Translations under genes and position numbers: made by a program | Part shown: positions 6,195 through 12,729 of the stretch, in pieces | Numbering within the stretch: the stretch's first letter is position 1 | Layout: the number at the start of each line of letters is the position of its first letter | The notes under the pieces: model-generated | The model's database searches: none | The model's input: the letters and a program-made list of their open reading frames with translations, nothing else | What the model was told of the DNA's origin: nothing | DNA from: a virus | DNA: 34,744 nucleotides | Virus record (IMG/VR): IMGVR_UViG_3300037493_002050 | Coordinates: 1 to 34,744 of that record | Reading direction: 5' to 3' (one strand)

Positions 6195-6449
6195 ATGGAA
6201 ATCATAAAAGATTATAAACTAATTTTGTTAAATGATGAAGTAAATAGTTTTTCATATATCATGGCTTGTTTAATTAGATTTTGTATGCATGAACCAATCC
6301 AAGCTGAACAGTGTTCTTTAATTGCTCACAGTGTGGGTCAATGTACTATAAAGTATGGTTCATACTATGCTATGGAAAATATGAAGGATCAACTTGCTGG
6401 TTTAAATATTAAAGTAAAATTAGAAATTAATGAAAGCAATTTGTATTGA
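6195..6449 (+). CDS. ClpS-like adaptor of the Clp protease
   Basis: The product has 84 residues from the ATG at 6195. It matches the ClpS core: the YKLILLNDE strand (residues 7-15), a helix, then AEQCSLIAHSVGQ (37-49), a helix with Tyr/Met and a final IKVKLE strand. Residues that hold the N-degron in ClpS are visible as N13, D14, E15 and H45. The gatekeeper methionine position is F19. In bacteria ClpS binds proteins with destabilising N-termini and hands them to ClpAP. The phage protein starts about six residues before the core and so lacks the N-terminal extension that E. coli ClpS needs for delivery. It could redirect or block host Clp; that is inference. It overlaps the next gene by 20 bases. 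Confidence 0.85.
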   Translation: MEIIKDYKLILLNDEVNSFSYIMACLIRFCMHEPIQAEQCSLIAHSVGQCTIKYGSYYAMENMKDQLAGLNIKVKLEINESNLY

Positions 6450-6699
6450 TGACAAAAACCGTCCTGCTAAAGTTCCACAATATGAGTGGATTGTTGAAGG
6501 AGAAACATATACTATAACTAAGATAGTAAGAATGGGACTCCAGGATAACAAATTTGGTGTATTACTAAAAGAAGTTCAGTTAAGTTCTCAATCTTTTCCT
6601 TATGAATTATATGATGCTGATAGGTTCATTCCATTAGACATTAAAATATATGAAAAAGAAGAAGAAACTGTTAAAGAAGCTGACTTTGAATTAATTTAA
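6430..6699 (+). CDS. Small conserved phage protein
   Basis: The product has 89 residues and is beta-rich, likely a small barrel: MKAICIDDKNRPAKVP, then EWIVEGETYTITKIV and the strand VLLKEVQL. It ends in an acidic tail. Proteins with this 'CIDDKNRP-x-x-P, W-x-x-x-G-x-x-Y' pattern are common small genes in Bacteroidota phages and have no assigned role. It begins inside the ClpS gene (20-base overlap), so translation is probably coupled. Confidence 0.8.
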   Translation: MKAICIDDKNRPAKVPQYEWIVEGETYTITKIVRMGLQDNKFGVLLKEVQLSSQSFPYELYDADRFIPLDIKIYEKEEETVKEADFELI

Positions 6700-6703
6700 A
6701 TTT

Positions 6704-7138
6704 ATGGAAGATTATAAAGTAGAAGAAGTTGTTGAAGCTCTTAAAAGCTTAAATAAAAACTCTAGACAAAGATCACTTGTAGATCAAAGAAGTTATCTAT
6801 TTGGTTTATTACACCAAAAATTTGAGTTATCTGAGAAGAAAATAGCTCACCTTACAGGGTTTACTAGGTCTAGAGTTAACTATGCAAGAAGAATGCCTAT
6901 TCAGTTTATAGCTGATGAGTCTTATCAGCAAAATGTTTATGTGTATGCACAATTGTTTCCACATGACTTTGCAAAGTCTTATGCTTTGAAATCTCATAGA
7001 CATCATACTATTAAAATAATAATTGATGATAAGACAGGAAGAAAGCTAAAAAGAATTAAAGGTATTCTTAATCATGGTGACATAAGAGATACTGTAAAAC
7101 ATTTATTAGACAAAAGTTTAAAATTATGGGAAGAGTAA
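6704..7138 (+). CDS. Helix-turn-helix DNA-binding protein
   Basis: The product has 144 residues. Residues about 42-64 (ELSEKKIAHLTGFTRSRVNYARR) read as a helix-turn-helix, with the second helix TRSRVNYARR rich in DNA-contacting side chains. The C-terminal half is basic and helical (HRHHTIKIIIDDKTGRKLKRI). It could be a phage transcription regulator or a replication initiation factor. Context does not decide: it sits in a run of small overlapping genes and overlaps the next gene by 13 bases. Confidence 0.78.
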   Translation: MEDYKVEEVVEALKSLNKNSRQRSLVDQRSYLFGLLHQKFELSEKKIAHLTGFTRSRVNYARRMPIQFIADESYQQNVYVYAQLFPHDFAKSYALKSHRHHTIKIIIDDKTGRKLKRIKGILNHGDIRDTVKHLLDKSLKLWEE

Positions 7139-7377
7139 AAGAATTATTCATGCAAATGTATTATGCTAACAATGAAAGCATCCCTGAAGAAGCTACTATA
7201 GCTGACTTACAAAGAATGGAAGATTTAAAAATATTTGAATGGAGAGAATATGAAAGAGCTAGAAAACTCAAAGAAGAGAGAGTTAAGATTGATCAACATA
7301 ACCTTGAAATACAAGAGGATCAAGCTGAGAGACAAAGTCAGCAAAAGGAAATTATTAAGCAATATAAAAATAAATAA
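7126..7377 (+). CDS. Small coiled-coil protein
   Basis: The product has 83 residues. The N-terminus is short and ordered (MGRVKELFMQMYYANNES). From residue 30 on it is one charged helix with coiled-coil character (RKLKEERVKIDQHNLEIQED), ending in lysines. The start context is AAAATTATG and it overlaps both neighbours. Function is unknown. Confidence 0.72.
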   Translation: MGRVKELFMQMYYANNESIPEEATIADLQRMEDLKIFEWREYERARKLKEERVKIDQHNLEIQEDQAERQSQQKEIIKQYKNK

Positions 7378-7577
7378 TGAAGAAGGAGATTAGTATAAGA
7401 GGATCTCTTTTATTTGCTGGTGGTTTACTTGTAGGAATGCTTATTGTAGGCTTCACAAAACCAACCTATATGCATATCAAAAGAGTAAGTATAAACCGTT
7501 ATTTAAAAGTAAATGATTGGAAATCAGAAACCAATCCTAAAAAGGTTAAGTACCTTGAGCATTTATACAATAAATGA
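7377..7577 (+). CDS. Small membrane protein
   Basis: The product has 66 residues. One membrane helix lies at about residues 9-27 (GSLLFAGGLLVGMLIVGFTK), followed by a basic tail with KVNDWKSE. It shares one base with the preceding stop and four with the next start. It is the first of a cluster of tiny membrane-protein genes. Function is unknown; a holin-like or exclusion role cannot be judged. Confidence 0.7.
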   Translation: MKKEISIRGSLLFAGGLLVGMLIVGFTKPTYMHIKRVSINRYLKVNDWKSETNPKKVKYLEHLYNK

Positions 7578-7765
7578 AACACTTTGTAAAGTATACATTG
7601 GTATGGATAAGCCAAAACTTGTCCATACCATTTTGGATGGTGGGTCATGTACACTTGAGTGTGAATGTTTATGAAGACATACATGAGATACTCATGTCCC
7701 TTGGTATGAATATTATTGTAGCAGTAGGATTTATTATTGATTATAAAGAAACAAGAAATAAATAA
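7574..7765 (+). CDS. Small membrane protein
   Basis: The product has 63 residues. A first amphipathic or hydrophobic part (FVKYTLVWISQNLSIPFW) is followed by a clearer membrane helix near the C-terminus (about 40-57, LMSLGMNIIVAVGFIIDY) and a charged end. It starts inside the last codons of the preceding gene. No family is recognised. Confidence 0.65.
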   Translation: MKHFVKYTLVWISQNLSIPFWMVGHVHLSVNVYEDIHEILMSLGMNIIVAVGFIIDYKETRNK

Positions 7766-7796
7766 CTTACTATATGGTAAGTTACTGTTTAGTAAC
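7763..7796 (+). promoter_or_regulatory. Two mutually exclusive hairpins
   Basis: TAACTTAC (7763-7770) pairs perfectly with GTAAGTTA (7777-7784). GTTACT (7781-7786) pairs perfectly with AGTAAC (7791-7796). Both need 7781-7784, so only one can form. The arrangement begins at the stop codon of the membrane-protein gene and precedes a GC-rich hairpin. An attenuator-like switch is possible. Confidence 0.45.
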
Positions 7797-7811
7797 ATCC
7801 CTGTAAAGGAA

Positions 7812-7838
7812 AAGGGGTAAAAGTTGCCCCTTATATTA
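7812..7838 (+). terminator. Probable terminator hairpin
   Basis: AAGGGG (7812-7817) pairs with CCCCTT (7827-7832) over a 9-nt loop. The following bases, ATATTAAAT, are AT-rich but lack a good T-run, so it may be weak. Confidence 0.6.
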
Positions 7839-7845
7839 AATAGAA

Positions 7846-8088
7846 ATGATAAATCAAAATAAGATGACAGCAGTAGAAAAAGCACAGGAACTAGTAAATA
7901 AAATGTATGATGAAATGTTTTATTATAAAGATGGATATAGTTCAAGTGATGCAATTGGTGCAGCCAAAAAATGTGCATTGATTGCAGTTGATGAGATATT
8001 AGATGTTATATCAACTGTTTATGAACACGATTGGAATATATTATATCCATATTGGAATCAAGTTAAACAAGAAATTATTAACCTTTAA
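7846..8088 (+). CDS. Small conserved phage protein
   Basis: The product has 80 residues and is all helical. The motif AIGAAKKCALIAVDEILDVI (residues about 36-55) is followed by YPYWNQVKQEI. This 'AKxCALIAVDEI ... YWxxVKxEI' pattern is widespread in small phage proteins of Bacteroidota and uncharacterised. It starts eight bases after the hairpin region at 7812-7838. Function is unknown. Confidence 0.8.
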   Translation: MINQNKMTAVEKAQELVNKMYDEMFYYKDGYSSSDAIGAAKKCALIAVDEILDVISTVYEHDWNILYPYWNQVKQEIINL

Positions 8089-8099
8089 ATCTGAATAAA

Positions 8100-8240
8100 A
8101 TGAAAAAGAAACCTGCAAAACTTTGTAAACTTCAAACTAAAGAAGAAAGAAGAGAAGAAGCAAATGGTATTTCTATTATACTTTTGATAGGAGGTATACT
8201 AATATTGGTAGTTTTATCATTTTTTGTATATTTAACATGA
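8100..8240 (+). CDS. Tiny membrane protein
   Basis: The product has 46 residues. The N-terminus is very basic and charged (MKKKPAKLCKLQTKEERREE). One membrane helix at about residues 26-45 (ISIILLIGGILILVVLSFFV) ends the protein. The charged head should face the cytoplasm. The start follows the previous stop by 11 bases. The reading frame is short but its composition is clearly that of a membrane protein. Confidence 0.65.
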   Translation: MKKKPAKLCKLQTKEERREEANGISIILLIGGILILVVLSFFVYLT

Positions 8241-8277
8241 TTATAATGGAAAATTTCATGCAATTAATACCTTTATT

Positions 8278-8367
8278 ATGGAAAATTATCCTAAATGGGT
8301 AAACAATCTTGTTTACTTTATGGCCGGAATTGGCTTTGGTCATGTATTACTTAATTACTTTTTATAA
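8278..8367 (+). CDS. Miniature membrane protein
   Basis: The product has 29 residues, MENYPKWVNNLVYFMAGIG followed by FGHVLLNYFL, and is almost all one membrane helix. Its stop overlaps the next start (TAATG at 8365-8369), the coupling used by neighbouring genes. That supports it as a real gene despite its size. Confidence 0.5.
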   Translation: MENYPKWVNNLVYFMAGIGFGHVLLNYFL

Positions 8368-8591
8368 TGGCTGATATCACATGTTGTCCGGGCACAAATT
8401 GTCCGGTTAAAGAAAAATGTTATAGATTTACAGCTCCTAAGAGTGATTTTGGACAAAGTTATTTCTTTGAAGCTCCTGGTAAAACAGAAGATGATAAGTT
8501 TACTTGTGAGATGTACTGGGGAGAAAACTCTGAATCTATATGGAATCAATTAAAAGATATAACAAATGGGAAAGATAATTCTGGAGTTTGA
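8367..8591 (+). CDS. Cysteine-rich small phage protein
   Basis: The product has 74 residues. Its N-terminus has the pattern CCPGTNCPVKEKCYRF (four Cys within residues 6-18), with another Cys at about residue 47. This suggests a metal-bound knuckle or small zinc site. It also has QSYFFEAPG and a tryptophan-rich end. The 'C-x-G-x-x-C-x-x-K-x-x-C-Y-R' start is typical of a small conserved family in Bacteroidota phages with no known role. Its start overlaps the preceding stop by one base; its end overlaps the next gene by 26 bases. Confidence 0.8.
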   Translation: MADITCCPGTNCPVKEKCYRFTAPKSDFGQSYFFEAPGKTEDDKFTCEMYWGENSESIWNQLKDITNGKDNSGV

Positions 8592-8802
8592 CTCCGATGA
8601 AGAAAAAGATGAAGCCAGAATGGCCTTAGATGGTTATAGATGGAAAGGTGTTGTTTGGGACATTGACCAAGAGCTTAGGAAAATAACTAAGTATGGTTTT
8701 GTTGGTCAAAAAGAAGCTACTGAAGAAGAAAGAGCATTAGCTGAACTTATTAGAGAAGATTTAAGAAGAATATTAGATGAATTTAATTTAAACCTAGACT
8801 AA
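8566..8802 (+). CDS. Small conserved phage protein
   Basis: The product has 78 residues. A beta strand (KIILEFDSDEE) is followed by a helix (DEARMALDGYRW), a second strand (GVVWDIDQELR) and a long helix (EERALAELIREDLRRILDEF). The pattern 'leFd..eE..ea..AldG..w..v..dld..LR' is shared by many small phage proteins. Function is unknown; the fold looks like a small alpha/beta binding domain. Confidence 0.8.
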   Translation: MGKIILEFDSDEEKDEARMALDGYRWKGVVWDIDQELRKITKYGFVGQKEATEEERALAELIREDLRRILDEFNLNLD

Positions 8803-8978
8803 TGAAAAAAAAGAAAGACTACAAAGTAGTAGATGTACAGTATGGTTATGAAACCAGATATGTTGTAAAAAAAAGATTTTTATGGTTCTTTTGGAAGACC
8901 ATTAAAAATCATTCAGGTTTTGATATGGAGTACTCAAGTAAAAGAGGTGCTCAAGCATATATCAACTTTCTAAAGTAA
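8802..8978 (+). CDS. Small basic hypothetical protein
   Basis: The product has 58 residues. It starts MKKKKDYKVVDVQYG, has an aromatic basic centre (KRFLWFFWKTIK) and a C-terminal SSKRGAQAYINFLK helix. Its ATG overlaps the preceding TAA by one base. The size and layout suggest a small alpha/beta protein rather than a membrane one. No family is recognised. Confidence 0.65.
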   Translation: MKKKKDYKVVDVQYGYETRYVVKKRFLWFFWKTIKNHSGFDMEYSSKRGAQAYINFLK

Positions 8979-8981
8979 TTT

Positions 8982-9569
8982 ATGCGTGTTAGGAAAAGTG
9001 TAGGTGAGAAAAGAAATGACACTTTAGAAAGATTTTTACCAACATTATTTGGTATTAAAAGAAGATCACATGATAAGAAGAAGGAGCTGGTATATTCACA
9101 CAAGGCTTATACCAGTCCTGTTTATAGTGTAGTAAAAAAAATGGTATTTTTCTATATGGAAAAAGATATTAGATTAGAAATAGAATCTCTGACAGCAAAG
9201 ATTGCAGCAGAGCATTATGAGATTACAAAAGATGTAGATAGTAATTTAAACTATCTATGGTATATGTACCATATGGGTACTAAAGCAGGTACATTCAAGC
9301 CATTTGTTTATATGGCTGAGTTACAGTTGCTAAAAAGAATGGGTTACACAAATGATAAAGAGGTACAGAACATGATTAAGATGCTTGAATCTGATGATGA
9401 GGAGAATGTACATCTTGTTACTCTTGCTATCAAGAACTTTAGAGACCTAAGAATTCAAGAATATGGTGAGTATAGTAAAGTAAGTAAGCATTATGCAGAT
9501 ATTGCAAAAAACTATGCATTTGAGGTACTTAATCATGAAGTATTTATGACTACAATGGCTGTTAAGTAA
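8982..9569 (+). CDS. Hypothetical helical protein
   Basis: The product has 195 residues. The N-terminal 40 residues are strongly basic (RFLPTLFGIKRRSHDKKKE). The rest is helical with many Tyr and Met residues (YLWYMYHMGTKAG) and an acidic linker at MLESDDEEN. There are no membrane segments or catalytic motifs. The start context is TAATTTATG. It shares its last base with the next start. Confidence 0.75.
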   Translation: MRVRKSVGEKRNDTLERFLPTLFGIKRRSHDKKKELVYSHKAYTSPVYSVVKKMVFFYMEKDIRLEIESLTAKIAAEHYEITKDVDSNLNYLWYMYHMGTKAGTFKPFVYMAELQLLKRMGYTNDKEVQNMIKMLESDDEENVHLVTLAIKNFRDLRIQEYGEYSKVSKHYADIAKNYAFEVLNHEVFMTTMAVK

Positions 9570-9736
9570 TGTCTAAAATACTAAAAGAGTTTGTCATCAA
9601 GGAGATGAGACTTAAAAATAAAGACATTGCAATTATGCTACCTAAAGCAGTAGCTGGGTATATTAGAGTTAAATACAAATGCTCTGCTCATTTAGCAAGA
9701 GAAATAACTAAAGAACTAACTAATGACAGAAAATGA
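9569..9736 (+). CDS. Small basic protein
   Basis: The product has 55 residues: MSKILKEFVIKEMRLKNKD, then AIMLPKAVAGYIRVKYKCSAHLAREITKEL. It is helical and basic. The arrangement resembles a small DNA- or RNA-binding helical protein, but no family is recognised. It overlaps the preceding stop by one base and the next start by 14. Confidence 0.6.
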   Translation: MSKILKEFVIKEMRLKNKDIAIMLPKAVAGYIRVKYKCSAHLAREITKELTNDRK

Positions 9737-9989
9737 TTTAACAGACTTAGGCTTTAATAAAGTGGAAGTCAAAGACTTAGAGAGTCAGAATGGATATGAT
9801 TACTATTATTATACCTTTGAAGTATTTAATAATCTTACACTGATCTCAATAGACAGTGACAGAGTAGAGAATGGTAATTGGTATGTATATAACTTAGAGT
9901 GGCCGGATAAGTTCAGAATGAATGATAAAGAACATGTCATTCATTTTCTTGAAACTGTAAATCTTCATCTACATCCTCATCATGCTTAG
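9723..9989 (+). CDS. Small conserved phage protein
   Basis: The product has 88 residues and is beta-rich: MTENDLTDLGFNKVEV, then YDYYYYTFEVFNNLTLIS, a DSDRVENGNWYVYNLEWP strand and a final helix with HLHPHHA. Proteins starting 'MTE-N-LTDLGF-kV' with this strand pattern are frequent in Bacteroidota phages and bacteria; no function is assigned. The last 53 bases overlap the oppositely oriented gene ending at 9937. Confidence 0.78.
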   Translation: MTENDLTDLGFNKVEVKDLESQNGYDYYYYTFEVFNNLTLISIDSDRVENGNWYVYNLEWPDKFRMNDKEHVIHFLETVNLHLHPHHA

Positions 9990-10242
9990 ACATGACCTTA
10001 GCTTTTTCAGCTAGAACATTAAAGATAACAAGGGTAGCAGCTGATCTCCAGCATTCATCTATCTTTTCAGAAATTATATCCATAGGAGCAGGGGTAGTTA
10101 ACACTTCTCCTGTTCTTAAATGGATTTTTGTACCAGCATCAGGATTCATGATATTGACAAAAGATACTCTAGTTATGTGAGTTACATTAAGGTGCTCAAT
10201 ATATGGGCCCTCTTTGTCTCTGAATTCTATAGGTAGAAACAT
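9937..10242 (-). CDS. Hypothetical protein
   Basis: The product has 101 residues. The first two thirds alternate strands and turns (NVTHITRVSFVNIM, GTKIHLRTGEVLTTP) and then run into a helix (IDECWRSAATLVIFN). The layout is like small FlbD-type beta-hairpin proteins, but similarity is weak. The acidic C-terminus (KHDEDVDEDLQF) is encoded in the 53-base overlap with the convergent gene. Its start shares one base with the upstream phosphoesterase stop, so the two form an inverted pair. Confidence 0.7.
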   Translation of the reverse strand: MFLPIEFRDKEGPYIEHLNVTHITRVSFVNIMNPDAGTKIHLRTGEVLTTPAPMDIISEKIDECWRSAATLVIFNVLAEKAKVMSKHDEDVDEDLQFQENE

Positions 10243-11282
10243 TATAGTATGGTATTACCTTCTATTTTGTAATTTTTTACTGATACTTTATCTTTAATTC
10301 TTTTCATTATAGCAAACCCATGGTTCCATTCATTTATTTCCATGTACTCAGGAGCAAGATCACACATGCATCCTAAACTATATGCTTTAATTGAAGTTGG
10401 CTCACCTACTCCATAAACTCTCTGTGAGCTTTCACTAGACTTATGGAAGTGATTCACTATGGAATTAGACTTAAGTCTCATTAGAAGTGTCCTAGCGGGT
10501 ACTACACCACCAGCTCCAGGGATTTTATCTCCGTGCTCTATGGTATAGTCACCAAATACTACTTTACTCCTAAAAGGTATGAATTCAATTTTGTATTCTG
10601 CAACATGTAGAATAACATCTAATCTGAACTCATCCATGTCTAATAGTTCTGATGCCTTAATTCTTAGGTATCTTTCAAATCTATTCTCATGGTTACCTGT
10701 AATGTAATAGATGGGAATATCAGGGAACCTTTCTCTGATGTAAGCCAGGAATTCTTTTCCTGCCTCTATCTCATCTTTAAAATGTACTACTCTTGGGTCT
10801 TTCTCATGAAATGATAGCTGATAGAAGTCTAATAAGTCTCCGTTAATTAAAATAGAGTCTACTTTTTCTTCTTCAAACTTAGTAAACATAGTTTCTAAGG
10901 CTGTATTATCATGAAATGGTATGTGGACATCACCAAATATACCTAATTTCATACATCCTGTAGGGAAAGTAAATTGGTTGCGTGTTTTTGTGTGTGATTC
11001 TGGTAAACTAAGCTTATTTTGCATAACTTTGGTCTTTAGTTCTTTTAAGAATTTATTGTGGGGACCCTGACTCATGTGAGTTCTTTGTTTTTTACCTGTT
11101 TGTCCTCTATAGTATCTTACTCTAGTATAGACAACTTCAAATGAAGCAAAGAATGCAGTATTTTCTGCATAAATTTTTCTGGCTAAGGTTTTAGAAGGAG
11201 CTTCTGGGAATTTTTCCAAGTACTCAAAAACAATTTCTGTGGTTTTCAGAACAGTGTTTCTTTTAGTAACGGCTTTTGTCAT
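10242..11282 (-). CDS. Calcineurin-like metallophosphoesterase
   Basis: The product has 346 residues. I take the ATG at 11282 (MTKAVTKRNTV) rather than a more upstream one that would run through the divergent gene. The metallophosphoesterase motifs are all present: GDVH (117-120), NGDLLDF (147-153), GNHEN (196-200), IEHGD (249-251) and NHFH (277-280). Together they bind two metal ions. Residues 1-100 are basic and helical and may bind nucleic acid. The enzyme hydrolyses phosphoesters; relatives in phages process nucleotides or DNA ends. Crassvirus-type genomes commonly carry such an enzyme. It is divergently arranged from the gene at 11311. Confidence 0.92.
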   Translation of the reverse strand: MTKAVTKRNTVLKTTEIVFEYLEKFPEAPSKTLARKIYAENTAFFASFEVVYTRVRYYRGQTGKKQRTHMSQGPHNKFLKELKTKVMQNKLSLPESHTKTRNQFTFPTGCMKLGIFGDVHIPFHDNTALETMFTKFEEEKVDSILINGDLLDFYQLSFHEKDPRVVHFKDEIEAGKEFLAYIRERFPDIPIYYITGNHENRFERYLRIKASELLDMDEFRLDVILHVAEYKIEFIPFRSKVVFGDYTIEHGDKIPGAGGVVPARTLLMRLKSNSIVNHFHKSSESSQRVYGVGEPTSIKAYSLGCMCDLAPEYMEINEWNHGFAIMKRIKDKVSVKNYKIEGNTIL

Positions 11283-11310
11283 ATATATTAATATACAAAA
11301 AATAATCAAT
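11283..11310. promoter_or_regulatory. Divergent intergenic region with 12-bp palindrome
   Basis: Two start codons face away from each other 28 bases apart. The gap contains the perfect palindrome TATATTAATATA at 11284-11295. It may hold promoters for both genes and an operator. The region is nearly all A/T, so the palindrome has limited weight. Confidence 0.35.
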
Positions 11311-11685
11311 ATGTTTACTGTAAAACTAATCAAACAGGATGGCAAGTTAGTTTATCCTAATGATAAATCAAAGTTAAATTATCAAATATTTCTTGATAAA
11401 CTTCCTGAAGGACAGGAGGTAGAAGTATATATGGGACCTACATCAAGTGATAAAAGTGTAGCCCAGCTTGCAAAAGTGCATGCATGTATAAGAGCATTAG
11501 CCTCAGAATCTGGCTATACTTTTGATGAGATGAAAACTCTAGTAAAACAACAATCTGGTCTATGTTATGATGGAGGAGATGCAATTATGTGTAAATCCTT
11601 TGCAGAATGTAGTAAAGATGAATTAGTACTAGCTATTGAAGCTTGTATAGAAATTGGTCAGATGTATAATATGAACCTTACTTAG
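11311..11685 (+). CDS. Conserved phage protein, NinB/YbcN-like pattern
   Basis: The product has 124 residues from the ATG at 11311; the frame is open upstream but only through the divergent gene. The N-terminus is beta-like (MFTVKLIKQDGKLVYP). The helical C-terminal part has AQLAKVHACIRALASESGYTF, then KSFAECSKDEL and AIEACIEIGQMYN. This is the pattern of a phage family in which some members are labelled NinB or YbcN (recombination helper); I am not certain of the match. It converges on the gene at 11678 with an eight-base overlap. Confidence 0.75.
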   Translation: MFTVKLIKQDGKLVYPNDKSKLNYQIFLDKLPEGQEVEVYMGPTSSDKSVAQLAKVHACIRALASESGYTFDEMKTLVKQQSGLCYDGGDAIMCKSFAECSKDELVLAIEACIEIGQMYNMNLT

Positions 11686-11995
11686 AAAGTGTAGGTGTTA
11701 CATATCCTTCATCACCAGGTTCAAGAATTTCTTTTTCTGTATATAAATTTTCAGTTTTAAACTGAGCTTCTATTTCAGCTAACAAAAGAGCAACTGTATA
11801 AAAAGATCTTTGAAGATCATCAAGATCAACATATGACTTTGTCATTATATCTTTAAGATATTCTTCTGTTTGATTATTTTTACCAATGTTTTGGTAAATA
11901 TAAAAAGACAGAGCCTTGGTCATCATATAAAAACTTTTGTTGACTTGGATTGATACAACTGCATCATCTTTAATTTCTTTTACTGTGATTGCCAT
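11678..11995 (-). CDS. Hypothetical protein
   Basis: The product has 105 residues starting at 11995 (MAITVKEIKDDAVVSIQVN). A short beta N-terminus is followed by helices rich in aromatic residues (FYMMTKALSFYIYQNIG) and an acidic end (EPGDEGYVTPTLSK). No family is recognised. The frame is open farther upstream, but that would overlap the UDG gene. It is divergent from UDG with 22 bases between starts. Confidence 0.72.
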   Translation of the reverse strand: MAITVKEIKDDAVVSIQVNKSFYMMTKALSFYIYQNIGKNNQTEEYLKDIMTKSYVDLDDLQRSFYTVALLLAEIEAQFKTENLYTEKEILEPGDEGYVTPTLSK

Positions 11996-12017
11996 AAACT
12001 TAATTTTAAACAAAAAT

Positions 12018-12728
12018 ATGAAACAAAAATTAGATATAGAAGAAATTAAACAAAAAATGTTTGAAAAGTTAGAACCCTCAGGATGGGGTAAGGTTTTTAA
12101 ACCGTTTATATTTAGTGGAGACTTTGATAATATCATTACACAGTTAGCTCAGACAGCTAATGATGGGCAAAGGTTCACTCCTACCCTAAAAGACATATTC
12201 AAAGCTTTTGAAGAATGTCCTTATGATAAACTTAAGGTAATCCTTGTAGGGCAAGATCCATATCCCCAATTTGGTGTAGCTGATGGTATTGCATTTAGTT
12301 GCAGTAAAACAAATCAACTGCAGCCTAGTCTAAGATATATGTTAAGTGAAGTTAATGTTACTTTATATGGTGGTCATCCTGTATCAACTGATGTTGATTT
12401 AACCAGGTGGGCAAACCAAGGTATACTAATGCTTAACACTGCTCTTACAACTACAGTTAATAAGATTGGTCAACACTATAAGATATGGCAACCATTTATA
12501 GCATATCTGTTTGACTATCTTACATTGAATCATAATGGATTAGTCTATGTTTATCTTGGTAAACAAGCTAAAGAATGGGCTGATGCAATAAGTGAAAACA
12601 ATTATAAGTTTTTCTTATCTCATCCTGCAAGTGCTGCTTATAATGGTAGCAAGTGGGATTCAAAAAATGTATTCTTAGAAACTCAAGTAATTATTAAACA
12701 AAATTATAATGAAGACTTAATCTGGTAA
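12018..12728 (+). CDS. ung: Uracil-DNA glycosylase, family 1
   Basis: The product has 236 residues from the ATG at 12018. Family 1 motifs are clear: the water-activating loop GQDPYP (79-84, Asp80), the uracil-stacking GIAFSC (90-95, Phe93), the uracil-reading Asn in GILMLN (Asn140) and the active-site His in SHPASAA (201-207, His202). The enzyme removes uracil from DNA, leaving abasic sites. In the last motif the usual HPSPLS is HPASAA, so the intercalating leucine is missing; the GQDPYH histidine is also Pro. Both changes could lower activity or shift specificity. The gene opens the main replication module. Confidence 0.92.
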   Translation: MKQKLDIEEIKQKMFEKLEPSGWGKVFKPFIFSGDFDNIITQLAQTANDGQRFTPTLKDIFKAFEECPYDKLKVILVGQDPYPQFGVADGIAFSCSKTNQLQPSLRYMLSEVNVTLYGGHPVSTDVDLTRWANQGILMLNTALTTTVNKIGQHYKIWQPFIAYLFDYLTLNHNGLVYVYLGKQAKEWADAISENNYKFFLSHPASAAYNGSKWDSKNVFLETQVIIKQNYNEDLIW

Positions 12729-12729
12729 C

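Noticed and set aside
7499-7978. Minus-strand reading frame of 159 codons
   Set aside because: It runs opposite three plus-strand genes or signals with better coupling and its composition (many His, Tyr, Phe) is that of an antisense shadow.
8237-8302. 21-codon frame starting MIIMENF
   Set aside because: It is very short with no coupling to the next gene; the 29-codon frame at 8278 has a TAATG overlap and is preferred.
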